Shown here: in pieces, positions 13,695 through 22,103 of the stretch
Layout: the number at the start of each line of letters is the position of its first letter
Numbering within the stretch: the stretch's first letter is position 1
Assembly (NCBI GenBank): GCA_021153285.1
Contig: JAGKTT010000035.1
Coordinates: 1 to 22,909 of the forward strand
Length of the DNA: 22,909 nt
Source: Bacteroidia bacterium
Lineage (GTDB): Bacteria > Bacteroidota > Bacteroidia > Bacteroidales > UBA932
Direction of reading: 5' to 3'
The notes under the pieces: generated by a model
The model's database searches: none
What the model saw: the letters and a program-made list of their open reading frames with translations, nothing else
What the model was told of the DNA's origin: nothing
Made by a program: the position numbers and the translations under genes

Positions 13695-13736
13695 AGCGTC
13701 GGTGCCTCTTCTTTGATTTCCTGGTACCGACGCTCC
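13695..13736 (-). repeat. REP palindrome C, distant copy with GGAG foot
   Basis: AGCGTCGGTGC (13695-13705) and GTACCGACGCT (13724-13734) pair with one G.T wobble. The minus strand starts GGAGCGTCGG; GGAG is the other tetranucleotide foot known for REPs. It lies 11 kb from the RAYT gene, which suggests it was mobilised by the transposase. The loop sequence differs from the copies near the RAYT gene. Confidence 0.8.
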
Positions 13737-13739
13737 TGT

Positions 13740-14110
13740 TTTGGTATCAATTTGAACTGTTTTTGTGACCCTGAGACCACACTTTGTCTTATATAGGGAC
13801 CGACGGTGTCACTTATGTTTAGTTCTTCGACCCTTAGCTGAACTGACAGTAAAGATACTATCTGGTATGTGATAACTGTTTGCATTACTCACAACGTGTC
13901 TGCAGATACTGCGTGAGAAGATAGACGCTGAGCTGAAAATGCAAGTGGCTTTGTGTTTCAAGGTTTCGTAGCGACTCAAATTAAGCTTCATAGCAGCGCA
14001 TCCAGGATTATACAGGTGATTATCGACTGCCATAACCCTTGTATTTATATGTAAAAAGGTGCAAGTAATTTAACGAAACACATACTTTTGCGGCTGACCC
14101 ACAAAAATTA
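13740..14110. other. Gene-poor stretch, no supported gene
   Basis: Overlapping minus-strand frames of 102 codons (13885-13577) and 74 codons (14033-13809) exist. The first runs through REP C and the GC hairpins, and neither resembles a known family. On the plus strand, frame fragments such as LQILREKIDAELKMQVALCF are interrupted by stops. This may be a decayed gene, but I cannot identify it. Confidence 0.5.
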
Positions 14111-14116
14111 ACAACA

Positions 14117-14162
14117 TATCATATAATTAAGAATTATTGCTATATTTGCATATTATATGATA
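14117..14162 (+). promoter_or_regulatory. hipBA promoter with inverted-repeat operator
   Basis: TATCATATAAT (14117-14127) and ATTATATGATA (14152-14162) form a perfect 11-bp inverted repeat with 24 bp between them. The -7 element TATATTTG (14141-14148) lies between the arms. Two half-sites bracketing the promoter 15 bp before the antitoxin start codon fit autorepression by the HipB-like protein. No good TTTG at -33 was seen, which suggests a weak promoter. Confidence 0.7.
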
Positions 14163-14177
14163 CATTAAGCATCTGAT

Positions 14178-14495
14178 ATGGGAAAGAGCACAATGGCAAC
14201 ACGTCTTCCAAGAAGGCTTGAAGAGAATATGAGGATTGTCGGCGAGCAGATCAAGCTTGCCAGACTCAGGCGTAATCTTAGCAGAGCACAGGTGGCAGAA
14301 CGGGCTATGTGCTCTGAACTGACGGAGGCCCGGATAGAGAAAGGTAGTCCGACGGTAGCTATCGGAATCTATCTGCGTGTCTTATACGCTCTACAGCTTG
14401 AAGATGACATATTGTTCATTGCCAAGGAAGACAAGCTCGGCAAAGAACTCCAGGACATAGCTATGGTTAACCGCGAAAGGGCATCAAAGAAATAG
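14178..14495 (+). CDS. hipB: HipB-like XRE-family antitoxin/repressor
   Basis: A 105-residue protein. Residues about 22-77 form a Cro/CI-type helix-turn-helix: IKLARLRRNLSRAQVAERAM, then TEARIEKGSPTVAIGIYLRV as the recognition and following helices. The C-terminal tail (KELQDIAMVNRERASKK) is basic. It should bind and neutralise the HipA-like kinase encoded 4 bp downstream and repress the operon through the inverted repeat upstream. Its N-terminal MGKSTMATRLPRRLEENMR extension is longer than in E. coli HipB. An alternative start is ATG 14193. The pair is a self-contained unit next to gene fragments and palindromes, consistent with horizontal acquisition. Confidence 0.87.
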   Translation: MGKSTMATRLPRRLEENMRIVGEQIKLARLRRNLSRAQVAERAMCSELTEARIEKGSPTVAIGIYLRVLYALQLEDDILFIAKEDKLGKELQDIAMVNRERASKK

Positions 14496-14499
14496 AAAG

Positions 14500-15750
14500 A
14501 TGACTAAATTATTTGTATATGCAGACTTCGATTGGATAGAGAGACCGATGCTTGTCGGCGAACTCGGCTATGAAAGCATAAGGGGTTCGCAGAGTTATTC
14601 ATTCAAGTATTCGAATGACTGGCTGAAGAAGTACGCAGGAATACTTTTGAGTGAGGATATACGTAATTATCCGGGCATACAGTACACTCAGCCTGGTAAG
14701 GAAATCTTCGGTTGCTTCTCTGATTCTCTTCCGGACAGGTGGGGTACGACACTTATGAAAAGACGAGAACAGACCTTGGCAAAAGAGGAAGGACGACCTG
14801 TCAGAAATCTCACATCATTCGATATGATTATGGGAATCGAGGATGAATCCAGAATGGGAGGATTCAGATTTTCTGAAACCCCTGACGGGGTCTTTATAAA
14901 CACGGCAGACCGCCTCGGTATCCCACCGATTGTCTGTCTGCGGGAACTCATTGCAGCCAGCCACGCAATCGAGGAAGCTGAAGAAAAGGGCATTCTCGTG
15001 GATAAGAAATGGATTCACCAGCTTCACAATCCTGGAACTTCACTTGGTGGTGCCAGACCCAAGGCCAACATAATCGACGAAGATGGATTAATGAAAATGG
15101 CTAAGTTTCCATCACGCAACGACTCCCACGATGTGGAACTTTGGGAACACATCGCACATATTCTTGCAAAAAAAGCAGGAATAAATGTTCCGGTAACCCG
15201 TGCAGTCAAGGTTGGGTCTGAATATCATACACTTCTTTCAAAAAGATACGACCGAACAGATGACAGCAGACGTATTCATTATGCGTCAGCCTTGACTATG
15301 CTCGGATTGAAAGACGGCACAGGAGCAGACGAAGGATACGGATATCTGGACATTGTTGACTTTATCATTCGCGGATGCACAGATGTCGATGACAATCTTC
15401 GGGAACTATATCGTCGTGTAGCCTTCAACATTTGTATCGGAAACTCTGATGACCATTTTCGCAATCACGGATTCCTGCTTACCGCTAAAGGATGGACGCT
15501 CTCACCAGCGTTTGACCTGAATCCGACACTCAATATGTATCAAGGCATAATGATTTCACGATATACGAATGAATCCGATCTCACTGCCTTACTGAATGCA
15601 TCTGAAGATTATTTTATTCCGAAGGAGGAGGCAGAAGAAATAATCCTGAGTGTCAAACTTGCCCTTAGGGATTGGCAGAAAGTAGCCAAGAGGCTCGGCG
15701 CTCAGGAACGTGACATCAATCTCTTCAGTCAAAGATTCATTACAATCTGA
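14500..15750 (+). CDS. hipA: HipA-like serine/threonine kinase toxin
   Basis: A 416-residue protein, close to the usual HipA length. The N-terminal couple_hipA-type domain (about 1-110) has FGCFSDSLPDRWG at 70-82. The glycine-rich loop GTSLGGARPKA (179-189) contains S181 at the position autophosphorylated in HipA. The catalytic loop SDDHFRNHGF (316-325) supplies D318 and N322, and SPAFDLNP (335-342) the metal-binding D339. All kinase residues look intact. HipA kinases inactivate translation, classically by phosphorylating glutamyl-tRNA synthetase; the target here is unknown. Antitoxin precedes toxin with a 4-bp gap. A terminator hairpin lies about 150 bp downstream. Confidence 0.92.
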   Translation: MTKLFVYADFDWIERPMLVGELGYESIRGSQSYSFKYSNDWLKKYAGILLSEDIRNYPGIQYTQPGKEIFGCFSDSLPDRWGTTLMKRREQTLAKEEGRPVRNLTSFDMIMGIEDESRMGGFRFSETPDGVFINTADRLGIPPIVCLRELIAASHAIEEAEEKGILVDKKWIHQLHNPGTSLGGARPKANIIDEDGLMKMAKFPSRNDSHDVELWEHIAHILAKKAGINVPVTRAVKVGSEYHTLLSKRYDRTDDSRRIHYASALTMLGLKDGTGADEGYGYLDIVDFIIRGCTDVDDNLRELYRRVAFNICIGNSDDHFRNHGFLLTAKGWTLSPAFDLNPTLNMYQGIMISRYTNESDLTALLNASEDYFIPKEEAEEIILSVKLALRDWQKVAKRLGAQERDINLFSQRFITI

Positions 15751-15901
15751 TACAAACGGATGATATCATTCATCGCTTTTCCTGCACGGCTACACCTAAC
15801 ACCTTGGAACACAGAGAAGCATAACATAGAGAAGGAGGAGAGAGTCATTGTGTTCGAAGGAAATGCGTTACGTCTTCATTGTCAGGTTGGTTCACATAGA
15901 C

Positions 15902-15939
15902 AAATGGACAGCATCACGAATTACTGATGCTGTCCATTT
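15902..15939. terminator. Intrinsic terminator between hipA and the lipoprotein operon
   Basis: A perfect 15-bp stem (AAATGGACAGCATCA with TGATGCTGTCCATTT) encloses an 8-nt loop. The plus strand continues TTTTTAAAC, counting the stem end. It lies between two convergent transcripts (hipBA and the lipoproteins) and may serve both. The rest of the 226-bp gap has only a 55-codon frame (15761-15928) that runs into the stem. Confidence 0.85.
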
Positions 15940-15976
15940 TTAAACAAAAAGATTTATTTACAGATATTTGAGATAG

Positions 15977-18439
15977 TTATTCCTGAACGCATCGGACAGA
16001 GTACCCATGCACGCGGTAGCTGTTGCCCATACCTACTATGCTGTCGTCGAAGCCGAGGAAGTTAGCGTAAGCGTCGTCAGGTCTCGATGACCAATAGCGG
16101 CCGCTGACGCCTCGATTGCTGGCATTGCCGCCGTCGTAGTAACCGTTGCCGGCAGCAGGGAAAAATACCTGAGGCACAGTTGCTGTATATGAATTCGGAC
16201 CACTGAACCAATAACCAGGCTGACCATTTTCATTAGTTGTCCAAGATGAATAATTGTTATTCAATTCATCAAGCTCTGCATAAGTAGGGACACGCCAACC
16301 TTCCGGACATGGATCGTATTCTGTCTTGAGTGGATTAGACTCTGAACCCGAATTCCATAACTTATTATCCTGAGAACTGCACCAATCCCATGGATAAGAT
16401 GAATCATAATAGAACTTATCCTCGTTAGCCTTTGACTGACCGGTCGACAAGGATACCGGACCAGATACTATTTCAGGAACATATGAGTCAGAATAAGTCT
16501 GATTCCAATCACCATCATATAGATTCCCATCATATCCCTGACCATACTTCCTGCCCCACTGGTACAACTTGCCGTACTTGAAGTCAGCTGCATGGTATCC
16601 GCAGTTAACAGGGGCCCAGACCGTTTTGCCAATCTTGATTCCCTCGCCGTGATTGATGCCATATTCATCGACATAGTCGATGTAGTCTAGCATTGTCTCT
16701 GTCACCGTTACTTCACACTCCACGACTTTTGTTCCTGCCGTAGCCGTAATAATAGCTCTACCAGCAGAAACTGCAGTCACTCTTCCATATTGATCTACGG
16801 TTGCTACAGATTGATTCCTAGAATACCAATATGCATTTTTATGAGTAGAATTTGAAGGAGAAATTGTAGCAGAAAGCATAAAATCATCACCAACTGACAT
16901 TGATATTGATGTATTATCAAGGGTGATTCCTTCCACAGGCACAATAATTTCTGAATAAGCCTTTACACAGCGTACAGATGCACCCATAGTCCTATACCCA
17001 TAATAGAAGTTTCCACCATTCCCTGTCATTTGCAGCAGTATAGCACCATTTTCATATGGCTCAGAAGTCCAATAGGTGCAGCGAGTACCTCTGTCCGAAG
17101 AATATGGTTCATCCCATTTACGATATCCCGCAGCAGGAAGGAAAAAAGATGGTATATCTGATATGATCAATCCTGAGATCCCCTCAACTGTACTCCAGGC
17201 ATTGATTCTGACTGCACTCATATACATCTCTTCATAAGTAGGTACACGCCATCCATCAGGACAAGGATCATTTTCAGCTTTTACAGGAGCTGAATCACTA
17301 CCGGCATTCCACATCAGATCATATCTCTCATAAGTCCAGTCAACATTTCCCCAGAAAAAATAATTCTCATAAGTATCTTCCTGGCCCATAGAAAGATACA
17401 CTTGTGCCTGTCTCAGTTCAGGAATAACCGAATCACTGTAATTATCATCATTATACCCCTGACCATACTTTCGTCCCCACTGATAAAGCTTACCGTACTT
17501 GAAGTCAGTCTCGTGATATCCGCAGTTTACCGGCGCCCATACAACTCCGTCTATATCGACTCCAGGACCGTGGTTGATACCGTATTCGTCGACATAATCC
17601 GGTAGTATCTTTTTTATCCTGAGCGTATAAACTTTACCTGCTTCCAGTCCGCTATCCGGAACATCAATGGTATGTAAAAGATTTTCTACCGAAAAGTTAT
17701 CTGCCCAGGCATAGATGCTGATGTTCGCATCCCCTGTCTGAGGCAGGATAGCCACTGTACAAGTCACGTTGCTCTTACCTGTAATATCTTCATCTATGAT
17801 ATATAACACGTCTGTAGTACAATTGGCGTCAAGTTCTTTTGTTTCAATATTAAAGTTACCTTCTATATTTGAAAGCATTTCATTGGAGACTAACCTGAGC
17901 ACATAATAACCTGACTCACTGTCCCGCACGAGTCTTTCTGTCGGCACTGTGATTTTAAGGAATGAAAAGACGTGTTTGAATTTCAGGTTGAGTTCATTAT
18001 TGCTTACTGCTTCTTCTGCATACAATGCATCATATCCAGACATTCCTACAGAGCTCCACTGTCCTTGTGTAAGCGGAAGACGGAACGATTTTCCGTCCTG
18101 ATCTGTCCATTGCTCATACGGATAGTAGGCAAACACCTTATCACCGTCAGCCGCATCGAGGCTTACATCGCTGGCAGTAAAATCAGAGAATGAACCGCTA
18201 TTCTCTGCGATATAGCACAGGTTATACTGATTCTCAGCAAAGAGACCTATCTTGTCTCCCTCTACCCACGAAACAGAAGTGACTCCATTTGAAGACTGAT
18301 GTGAGGTACGGGTTTCTGCCCAGTCCGAATAAACTCTGATACCGGAAGCCGGCTTATCCTGAACGATTTCCTCACTGATACAGCTGCAATGGAATATCAT
18401 CGCAGCCAAGACCGATATAATATTAACTAGCTTTTTCAT
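15977..18439 (-). CDS. Surface lipoprotein: fimbrillin-like, FSu, Big_2, FSu domains
   Basis: An 820-residue protein. The signal peptide ends in lipobox FHCSC (about residue 20). Residues about 25-275 resemble Mfa-like fimbrillin N-domains (SWVEGDKIGLFAE, DGDKVFAYYPYE). An FSu domain (about 283-492) runs from VDEYGINHGPGVDIDGVVWA to SVRCVKA and contains the DPCPDGWRVPTYEEM block. An Ig-like Big_2 domain (about 497-580) has SVGDDFMLSATISPSNS. A second FSu domain (about 584-820) has NPLKTEYDPCPEGWRVPTYA and ends SVRCVQE at the stop. The FSu fold is thought to relate to C-type-lectin-like domains, so ligand or surface binding is likely, but the ligand is unknown. It starts 17 bp after the stop of the larger lipoprotein gene and is cotranscribed with it. 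Confidence 0.85.
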   Translation of the reverse strand: MKKLVNIISVLAAMIFHCSCISEEIVQDKPASGIRVYSDWAETRTSHQSSNGVTSVSWVEGDKIGLFAENQYNLCYIAENSGSFSDFTASDVSLDAADGDKVFAYYPYEQWTDQDGKSFRLPLTQGQWSSVGMSGYDALYAEEAVSNNELNLKFKHVFSFLKITVPTERLVRDSESGYYVLRLVSNEMLSNIEGNFNIETKELDANCTTDVLYIIDEDITGKSNVTCTVAILPQTGDANISIYAWADNFSVENLLHTIDVPDSGLEAGKVYTLRIKKILPDYVDEYGINHGPGVDIDGVVWAPVNCGYHETDFKYGKLYQWGRKYGQGYNDDNYSDSVIPELRQAQVYLSMGQEDTYENYFFWGNVDWTYERYDLMWNAGSDSAPVKAENDPCPDGWRVPTYEEMYMSAVRINAWSTVEGISGLIISDIPSFFLPAAGYRKWDEPYSSDRGTRCTYWTSEPYENGAILLQMTGNGGNFYYGYRTMGASVRCVKAYSEIIVPVEGITLDNTSISMSVGDDFMLSATISPSNSTHKNAYWYSRNQSVATVDQYGRVTAVSAGRAIITATAGTKVVECEVTVTETMLDYIDYVDEYGINHGEGIKIGKTVWAPVNCGYHAADFKYGKLYQWGRKYGQGYDGNLYDGDWNQTYSDSYVPEIVSGPVSLSTGQSKANEDKFYYDSSYPWDWCSSQDNKLWNSGSESNPLKTEYDPCPEGWRVPTYAELDELNNNYSSWTTNENGQPGYWFSGPNSYTATVPQVFFPAAGNGYYDGGNASNRGVSGRYWSSRPDDAYANFLGFDDSIVGMGNSYRVHGYSVRCVQE

Positions 18440-18456
18440 AATCCGAGTTCATTTTA

Positions 18457-21400
18457 TTACAGTTCGATTTCAGGCATATCTTCTATAGAGTTCTTTTCTT
18501 TTGCAAAGGTTCCCCCGCCATTATAGATTTCATAAAAACCGCCCCCGGATGCAGTATAAGCGCCAAATGCATAAAGCTGAGTCAATGTTCCATCTTCATT
18601 CAGAGCGAAGCGAATATTGTCATACTCTGTCGCCTCATTAGCATCTGCGTGATTGAAACCAAGAAGAATCACATCATCGTATCCAACCGGTTGCTCTGCA
18701 TAGACAACCAGCTGATTACCCTCTACTGAAGCCTTATACGTTGCCCTATCAATACCATTCATAGTAAAATAAGGATTGATTCCGGCTGAGACTATCAGTC
18801 CACCTTCCAGATCGGCAGTTACAGTGAACTTTACATCCTGATATTGGGCCATCTGGAACATTCCATACATAGTACCAATCCAAGTTCCGACGAATTGTTC
18901 TTCAGTCTCAGTATCAATGACTGGAGCACCAGTAACTGTCACAACGCATTCAGCACTATGCATTCCTGCAATCGCTGTTATAACTGCCGTACCCTGAGCC
19001 ACAGCTCTCACCTTGCCGTCCTGACTGACGACAGCCACATCCGGATTATCAGAATACCAATAGGCGTATTGGTGATTTGCACTTGATGGAGCAATAGTTG
19101 CGCTCAAAGAATGTGTCTGTCCTGGTACGATGGACAATTCTGAATCAGACAATGTCAGATCAGCTACTGGTATCAGCTCTGAAGCATCTCTTACACAACG
19201 AACCCCTAAACCACTGACTTTAGCGTGAACTCCTGTTCTAAATTCTTCTTCTGAAGAACTACCCAAAATAAAAGAATTTTGCCCCGAAGATGGAGAACAC
19301 CAATAAGTTGCAATATGATTTCTATTTATACCTCTACCAGCTTTATCAAAAAAACCTGCTGCAGGAAAGAATGATTTTGCAGACGTATTATTAGGATCAC
19401 TGATCCAATTACCTGCCATACCATTATATGATTCTTCCCATCCATTAAGCCAAATTGATGTGGCTGACTCTAATGACAATGCCTCTATATAAGTAGGTAT
19501 ACGCCAGCCTGCCGGACAAGGATCATATTCTGTCTTAACAGGATTTTCCTCTGTTCCGACATTCCAAAGATTATCAGCACTTTGCTTAGACCAAGTCAAT
19601 GAACGCCAAGACACTCCAGAATCCGGATAATCAAGTCTGGCAAAGAAGACATCAGCATTGTTCATAGACTCTCCTTCAAGTATATTCACAGGACCTGGCT
19701 CGATAATTGACCCTATTTTGTCCGCATAGTATGGAGTTATATATCCCTGGCCATACTTCCTACCCCACTGATAAAGCTTACCCCACTTGAAGTCAGTCTC
19801 GTGATATCCGCAGTTCACAGGTGCCCATACCACACCGTTGATCTCGACTCCCGGACCGTGATTGACACCGTACTCGTCGACATAGTCGAGTCTTACCGGT
19901 TCTGGCAGAGGCGAACCTGCCTCGAGGACGAGGATGGTTTCTTTATTTTCATTGAAGTAGATATCATACATTCCCGAAGTGGACACAGCCATATTTTTTC
20001 CATACGAGGTCGCTTTAAATGTCTGTCCTACGGCGATTTCATATGGTTCGACGTCACCAGGTCCTCCATAATTCACATCCCAGCTTCCGTCCTTACGGAG
20101 TTTCCACTGCTGGTCGGCTTCGAGAGGAAATTCCTTGATTTCCCATTGTCCCGGCTGTACTTCTGTCATCATTGCATCACCGTTCCATCCATTGAATTCA
20201 CCGATGAGTGCCCAGCCAGAAACCGGATCCGGCTGTGGTTCATCTGCCCAAGGATCCCATTGACCTGCATTCTCTTCTGTTCCGTATGCCTCGGCATTGA
20301 ATTCATATGAAATTGCTGACAAGTTGTTCATATTGAGATATAATCTGTACTGACCTGCAGTATAAAGAATATTATCTCCCTGTTCAGTAAGATAACCGGA
20401 CTTGTCATCATAACCGAAGGATACATCCCACATATCGTCAGTACGGAATTTCATTTCACCATCTTCCGCAAAGTCCACATCCACCCAGAACCTCTGAGTA
20501 TCAGGATTGTAATTCATATCCACATCCTCAGACCAGACGCTGAAGGTACCAATTATTCCGATAGAATTGAACGCATAGTTCTTTGTCAAAGTGGAATTGT
20601 TTTTATCAAGAGTGAAATGGTAGAATCTATATTGCTGATAAGCATTTATATTCTTTCCTCCGTCTTCTACCAGATCCAGAACATTTGTTTCTGTTACATA
20701 TTGGTCAGTTTCTACAGGCTGCGAATATTCTTCCACGCCCCAGACACCGCCTGTGAGCTTGAACTCATTGACTTCAGTGCTCCATCTTGCATAGGCATTG
20801 AAGTCAACGACACCGCTGTAGAATTTTTCTGTTCCATTATAATCAAAGAGATACAGATTCTTATCGTGTCTCCAGTCGTTGTACGTACCTACTACATACA
20901 TCAGGTCTGTGCTGCCATCCCAGCCTTCTTTACCGAGGGTTCCAAGATTCAGAATGGACGCACGACCAAGATGAACTTTTCCATTATATCTCGCCTCAAA
21001 GACAAGGGAACCGTCAGCCGCAAAGAATTCGATATGGAATCCATCATAGGTATCAGGTATTGCTGATATATAATATGTACTGCCTTTGTGGAAAGTATCC
21101 CCTTCAGGTGCATAAAGCTCAGCATAATTTATATTATACTCAGGCACATCGGAAATATAATTGTAGTGAAATCCCGGTCCATCAGACAGTGCAGATCGAC
21201 AGATTGCATAATAGGATCCGGTAACGACAGATTCATTTGACGAGAAACGGACCTTGGTGACATTCATCTGATTCATAGTGAATTTCAGGAGTCCGCCGGC
21301 ATTATAGAAATGCAAAGAATTATCGGTAGAGTACGCTACAGCCGGAACTGCATTTCTGTCATATGAATTCTCCACTGCCTGCTGATGAGAAGGTATTGTC

Positions 21401-21786
21401 ACCATAACTGACCTGGCGTCAATATCTGCATCATAATTTCCGGCAGGATATACGGCAATGACACCATTCTCAGCTGAGAAGTCGTCACCGTTATATACAA
21501 AATCCGCTATCGGCGAATAATCTTCTGACGATGTAGTGAATTCATATCCTCTTTCTCCGTTATGGATGGTGATCTTGTCACCTTTCTCCCACATCGACTG
21601 AGGGCGGCCGGATTCATTGGTTCCGAGGACGGCCTTTGAATCAGTACCTTCTGCTATAGCCTTGTAAACCACAGCACCTTCCTGATGCTGGGGACCGTTT
21701 GCGAGTTCCTGAACGCAGGATGCGGCTGAAATGATAGTAAGTGCCGCCGCAATGAATGAATAGATTCTTTTCATAGTGATCTTCAT
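18457..21786 (-). CDS. Large surface lipoprotein: fimbrillin-like, SusE/F-like repeats, FSu, Big_2, C-terminal beta domain
   Basis: The start at ATG 21786 (MKITMKRIYSF) gives 1109 residues; ATG 21774 is equally possible. The frame is open to 21828, but that extension overlaps the upstream small gene. Lipobox SAASC lies at about residue 24. The order is: fimbrillin-like domain (about 30-285, MWEKGDKITIHNGERGYEF, GVIAVYPAGNYD); three SusE/F-like starch-binding-type modules (about 291-400, 405-500, 522-627) with motifs MYVVGTYNDW, IGIIGTFSVWS and WALIGEFNGWNGD; an FSu domain (about 632-865) ending VRCVRD; Big_2 (about 872-953); and a C-terminal beta domain opening VGTWIGTMYG (about 963-1109) that I cannot name. 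SusE/F modules bind glycans at the outer membrane. No SusC/D pair is present, so glycan import is not shown. It shares blocks with the downstream gene. Confidence 0.83.
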   Translation of the reverse strand: MKITMKRIYSFIAAALTIISAASCVQELANGPQHQEGAVVYKAIAEGTDSKAVLGTNESGRPQSMWEKGDKITIHNGERGYEFTTSSEDYSPIADFVYNGDDFSAENGVIAVYPAGNYDADIDARSVMVTIPSHQQAVENSYDRNAVPAVAYSTDNSLHFYNAGGLLKFTMNQMNVTKVRFSSNESVVTGSYYAICRSALSDGPGFHYNYISDVPEYNINYAELYAPEGDTFHKGSTYYISAIPDTYDGFHIEFFAADGSLVFEARYNGKVHLGRASILNLGTLGKEGWDGSTDLMYVVGTYNDWRHDKNLYLFDYNGTEKFYSGVVDFNAYARWSTEVNEFKLTGGVWGVEEYSQPVETDQYVTETNVLDLVEDGGKNINAYQQYRFYHFTLDKNNSTLTKNYAFNSIGIIGTFSVWSEDVDMNYNPDTQRFWVDVDFAEDGEMKFRTDDMWDVSFGYDDKSGYLTEQGDNILYTAGQYRLYLNMNNLSAISYEFNAEAYGTEENAGQWDPWADEPQPDPVSGWALIGEFNGWNGDAMMTEVQPGQWEIKEFPLEADQQWKLRKDGSWDVNYGGPGDVEPYEIAVGQTFKATSYGKNMAVSTSGMYDIYFNENKETILVLEAGSPLPEPVRLDYVDEYGVNHGPGVEINGVVWAPVNCGYHETDFKWGKLYQWGRKYGQGYITPYYADKIGSIIEPGPVNILEGESMNNADVFFARLDYPDSGVSWRSLTWSKQSADNLWNVGTEENPVKTEYDPCPAGWRIPTYIEALSLESATSIWLNGWEESYNGMAGNWISDPNNTSAKSFFPAAGFFDKAGRGINRNHIATYWCSPSSGQNSFILGSSSEEEFRTGVHAKVSGLGVRCVRDASELIPVADLTLSDSELSIVPGQTHSLSATIAPSSANHQYAYWYSDNPDVAVVSQDGKVRAVAQGTAVITAIAGMHSAECVVTVTGAPVIDTETEEQFVGTWIGTMYGMFQMAQYQDVKFTVTADLEGGLIVSAGINPYFTMNGIDRATYKASVEGNQLVVYAEQPVGYDDVILLGFNHADANEATEYDNIRFALNEDGTLTQLYAFGAYTASGGGFYEIYNGGGTFAKEKNSIEDMPEIEL

Positions 21787-21800
21787 TAAAGGTTCGACAA

Positions 21801-21950
21801 TTACCATTCGAGTGTTTCTTCGTCCCACTCTTCGAACTGGCCGGAATGGTTGCTCTCGCAGAGAAGGCCTTCTGGCTGAATGTCAGTTAGCTGAATAGCT
21901 GGAGTTTCATACCCTCCATATGAAATGGGGCTGAAATTGTTTGTTTTCAT
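21801..21950 (-). CDS. Small 49-residue peptide, leader of the lipoprotein operon
   Basis: ATG 21950 to TAA 21801 encodes MKTNNFSPISYGGYETPAIQ, then LTDIQPEGLLCESNHSGQFE and EWDEETLEW. It begins like many short Bacteroidales proteins (MK.n...P...) that have an invariant-looking G-(L/I)-L-C-x-S block mid-way and an acidic, Trp-rich tail. Such peptides often lie next to fimbrillin or FSu lipoprotein genes. It has no signal peptide. It lies 14 bp before the lipoprotein start and is clearly in the same transcript. The function is unknown to me; a secreted peptide, a chaperone-like partner or an attenuation ORF are all possible. Confidence 0.7.
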   Translation of the reverse strand: MKTNNFSPISYGGYETPAIQLTDIQPEGLLCESNHSGQFEEWDEETLEW

Positions 21951-21974
21951 ACGTTTATAGTATATTTGGTTTAT

Positions 21975-22009
21975 AGATTCTCACGTCGCTGCTGCCCTCT
22001 GAATGACAA
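21975..22009 (+). repeat. Widespread interspersed repeat, copy 3
   Basis: AGATTCTCACGTCGCTGCTG followed by CCCTCTGAATGACAAT; the same element as copies 1 and 2, with changes in the middle. It lies in the 206-bp gap between the lipoprotein operon and the rpsC terminator, close to the operon-break junction. Confidence 0.65.
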
Positions 22010-22094
22010 TCGAAAATTCTTCTCAACAAGAATGATCTTAGTCACACTGATATCCTAAAGCAATGATGATGGGGATGAGTGAGCTGCGAATGGG

Positions 22095-22102
22095 CAAATA
22101 TA
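22095..22102 (-). promoter_or_regulatory. Candidate -7 element for the small peptide/lipoprotein operon
   Basis: TATATTTG on the minus strand matches TAnnTTTG. It lies just past the T-run of the rpsC terminator and about 145 bp before the small ORF. No TTTG was seen at -33, and the upstream DNA is terminator stem, so this is weak. Confidence 0.35.
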
Positions 22103-22103
22103 C

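Noticed and set aside
13577..14033. Minus-strand frames of 102 and 74 codons
   Set aside because: They overlap each other, one crosses REP C and GC hairpins, and neither shows recognisable motifs or a start context.
15761..15928. Plus-strand 55-codon frame after hipA
   Set aside because: It runs into the stem of the terminator and shows no recognisable protein pattern; there is a GAAGGAGG inside it but no start at the right distance.
13527..18439. A diversity-generating retroelement
   Set aside because: No reverse transcriptase or Avd-like gene is in the window, and the FSu fragment is too short and diverged to be called a template repeat; kept only as a test.
21961..21968. Plus-strand TATATTTG as a promoter
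   Set aside because: It would transcribe antisense into the rpsC terminator with no plus-strand gene beyond; no -33 element is present.
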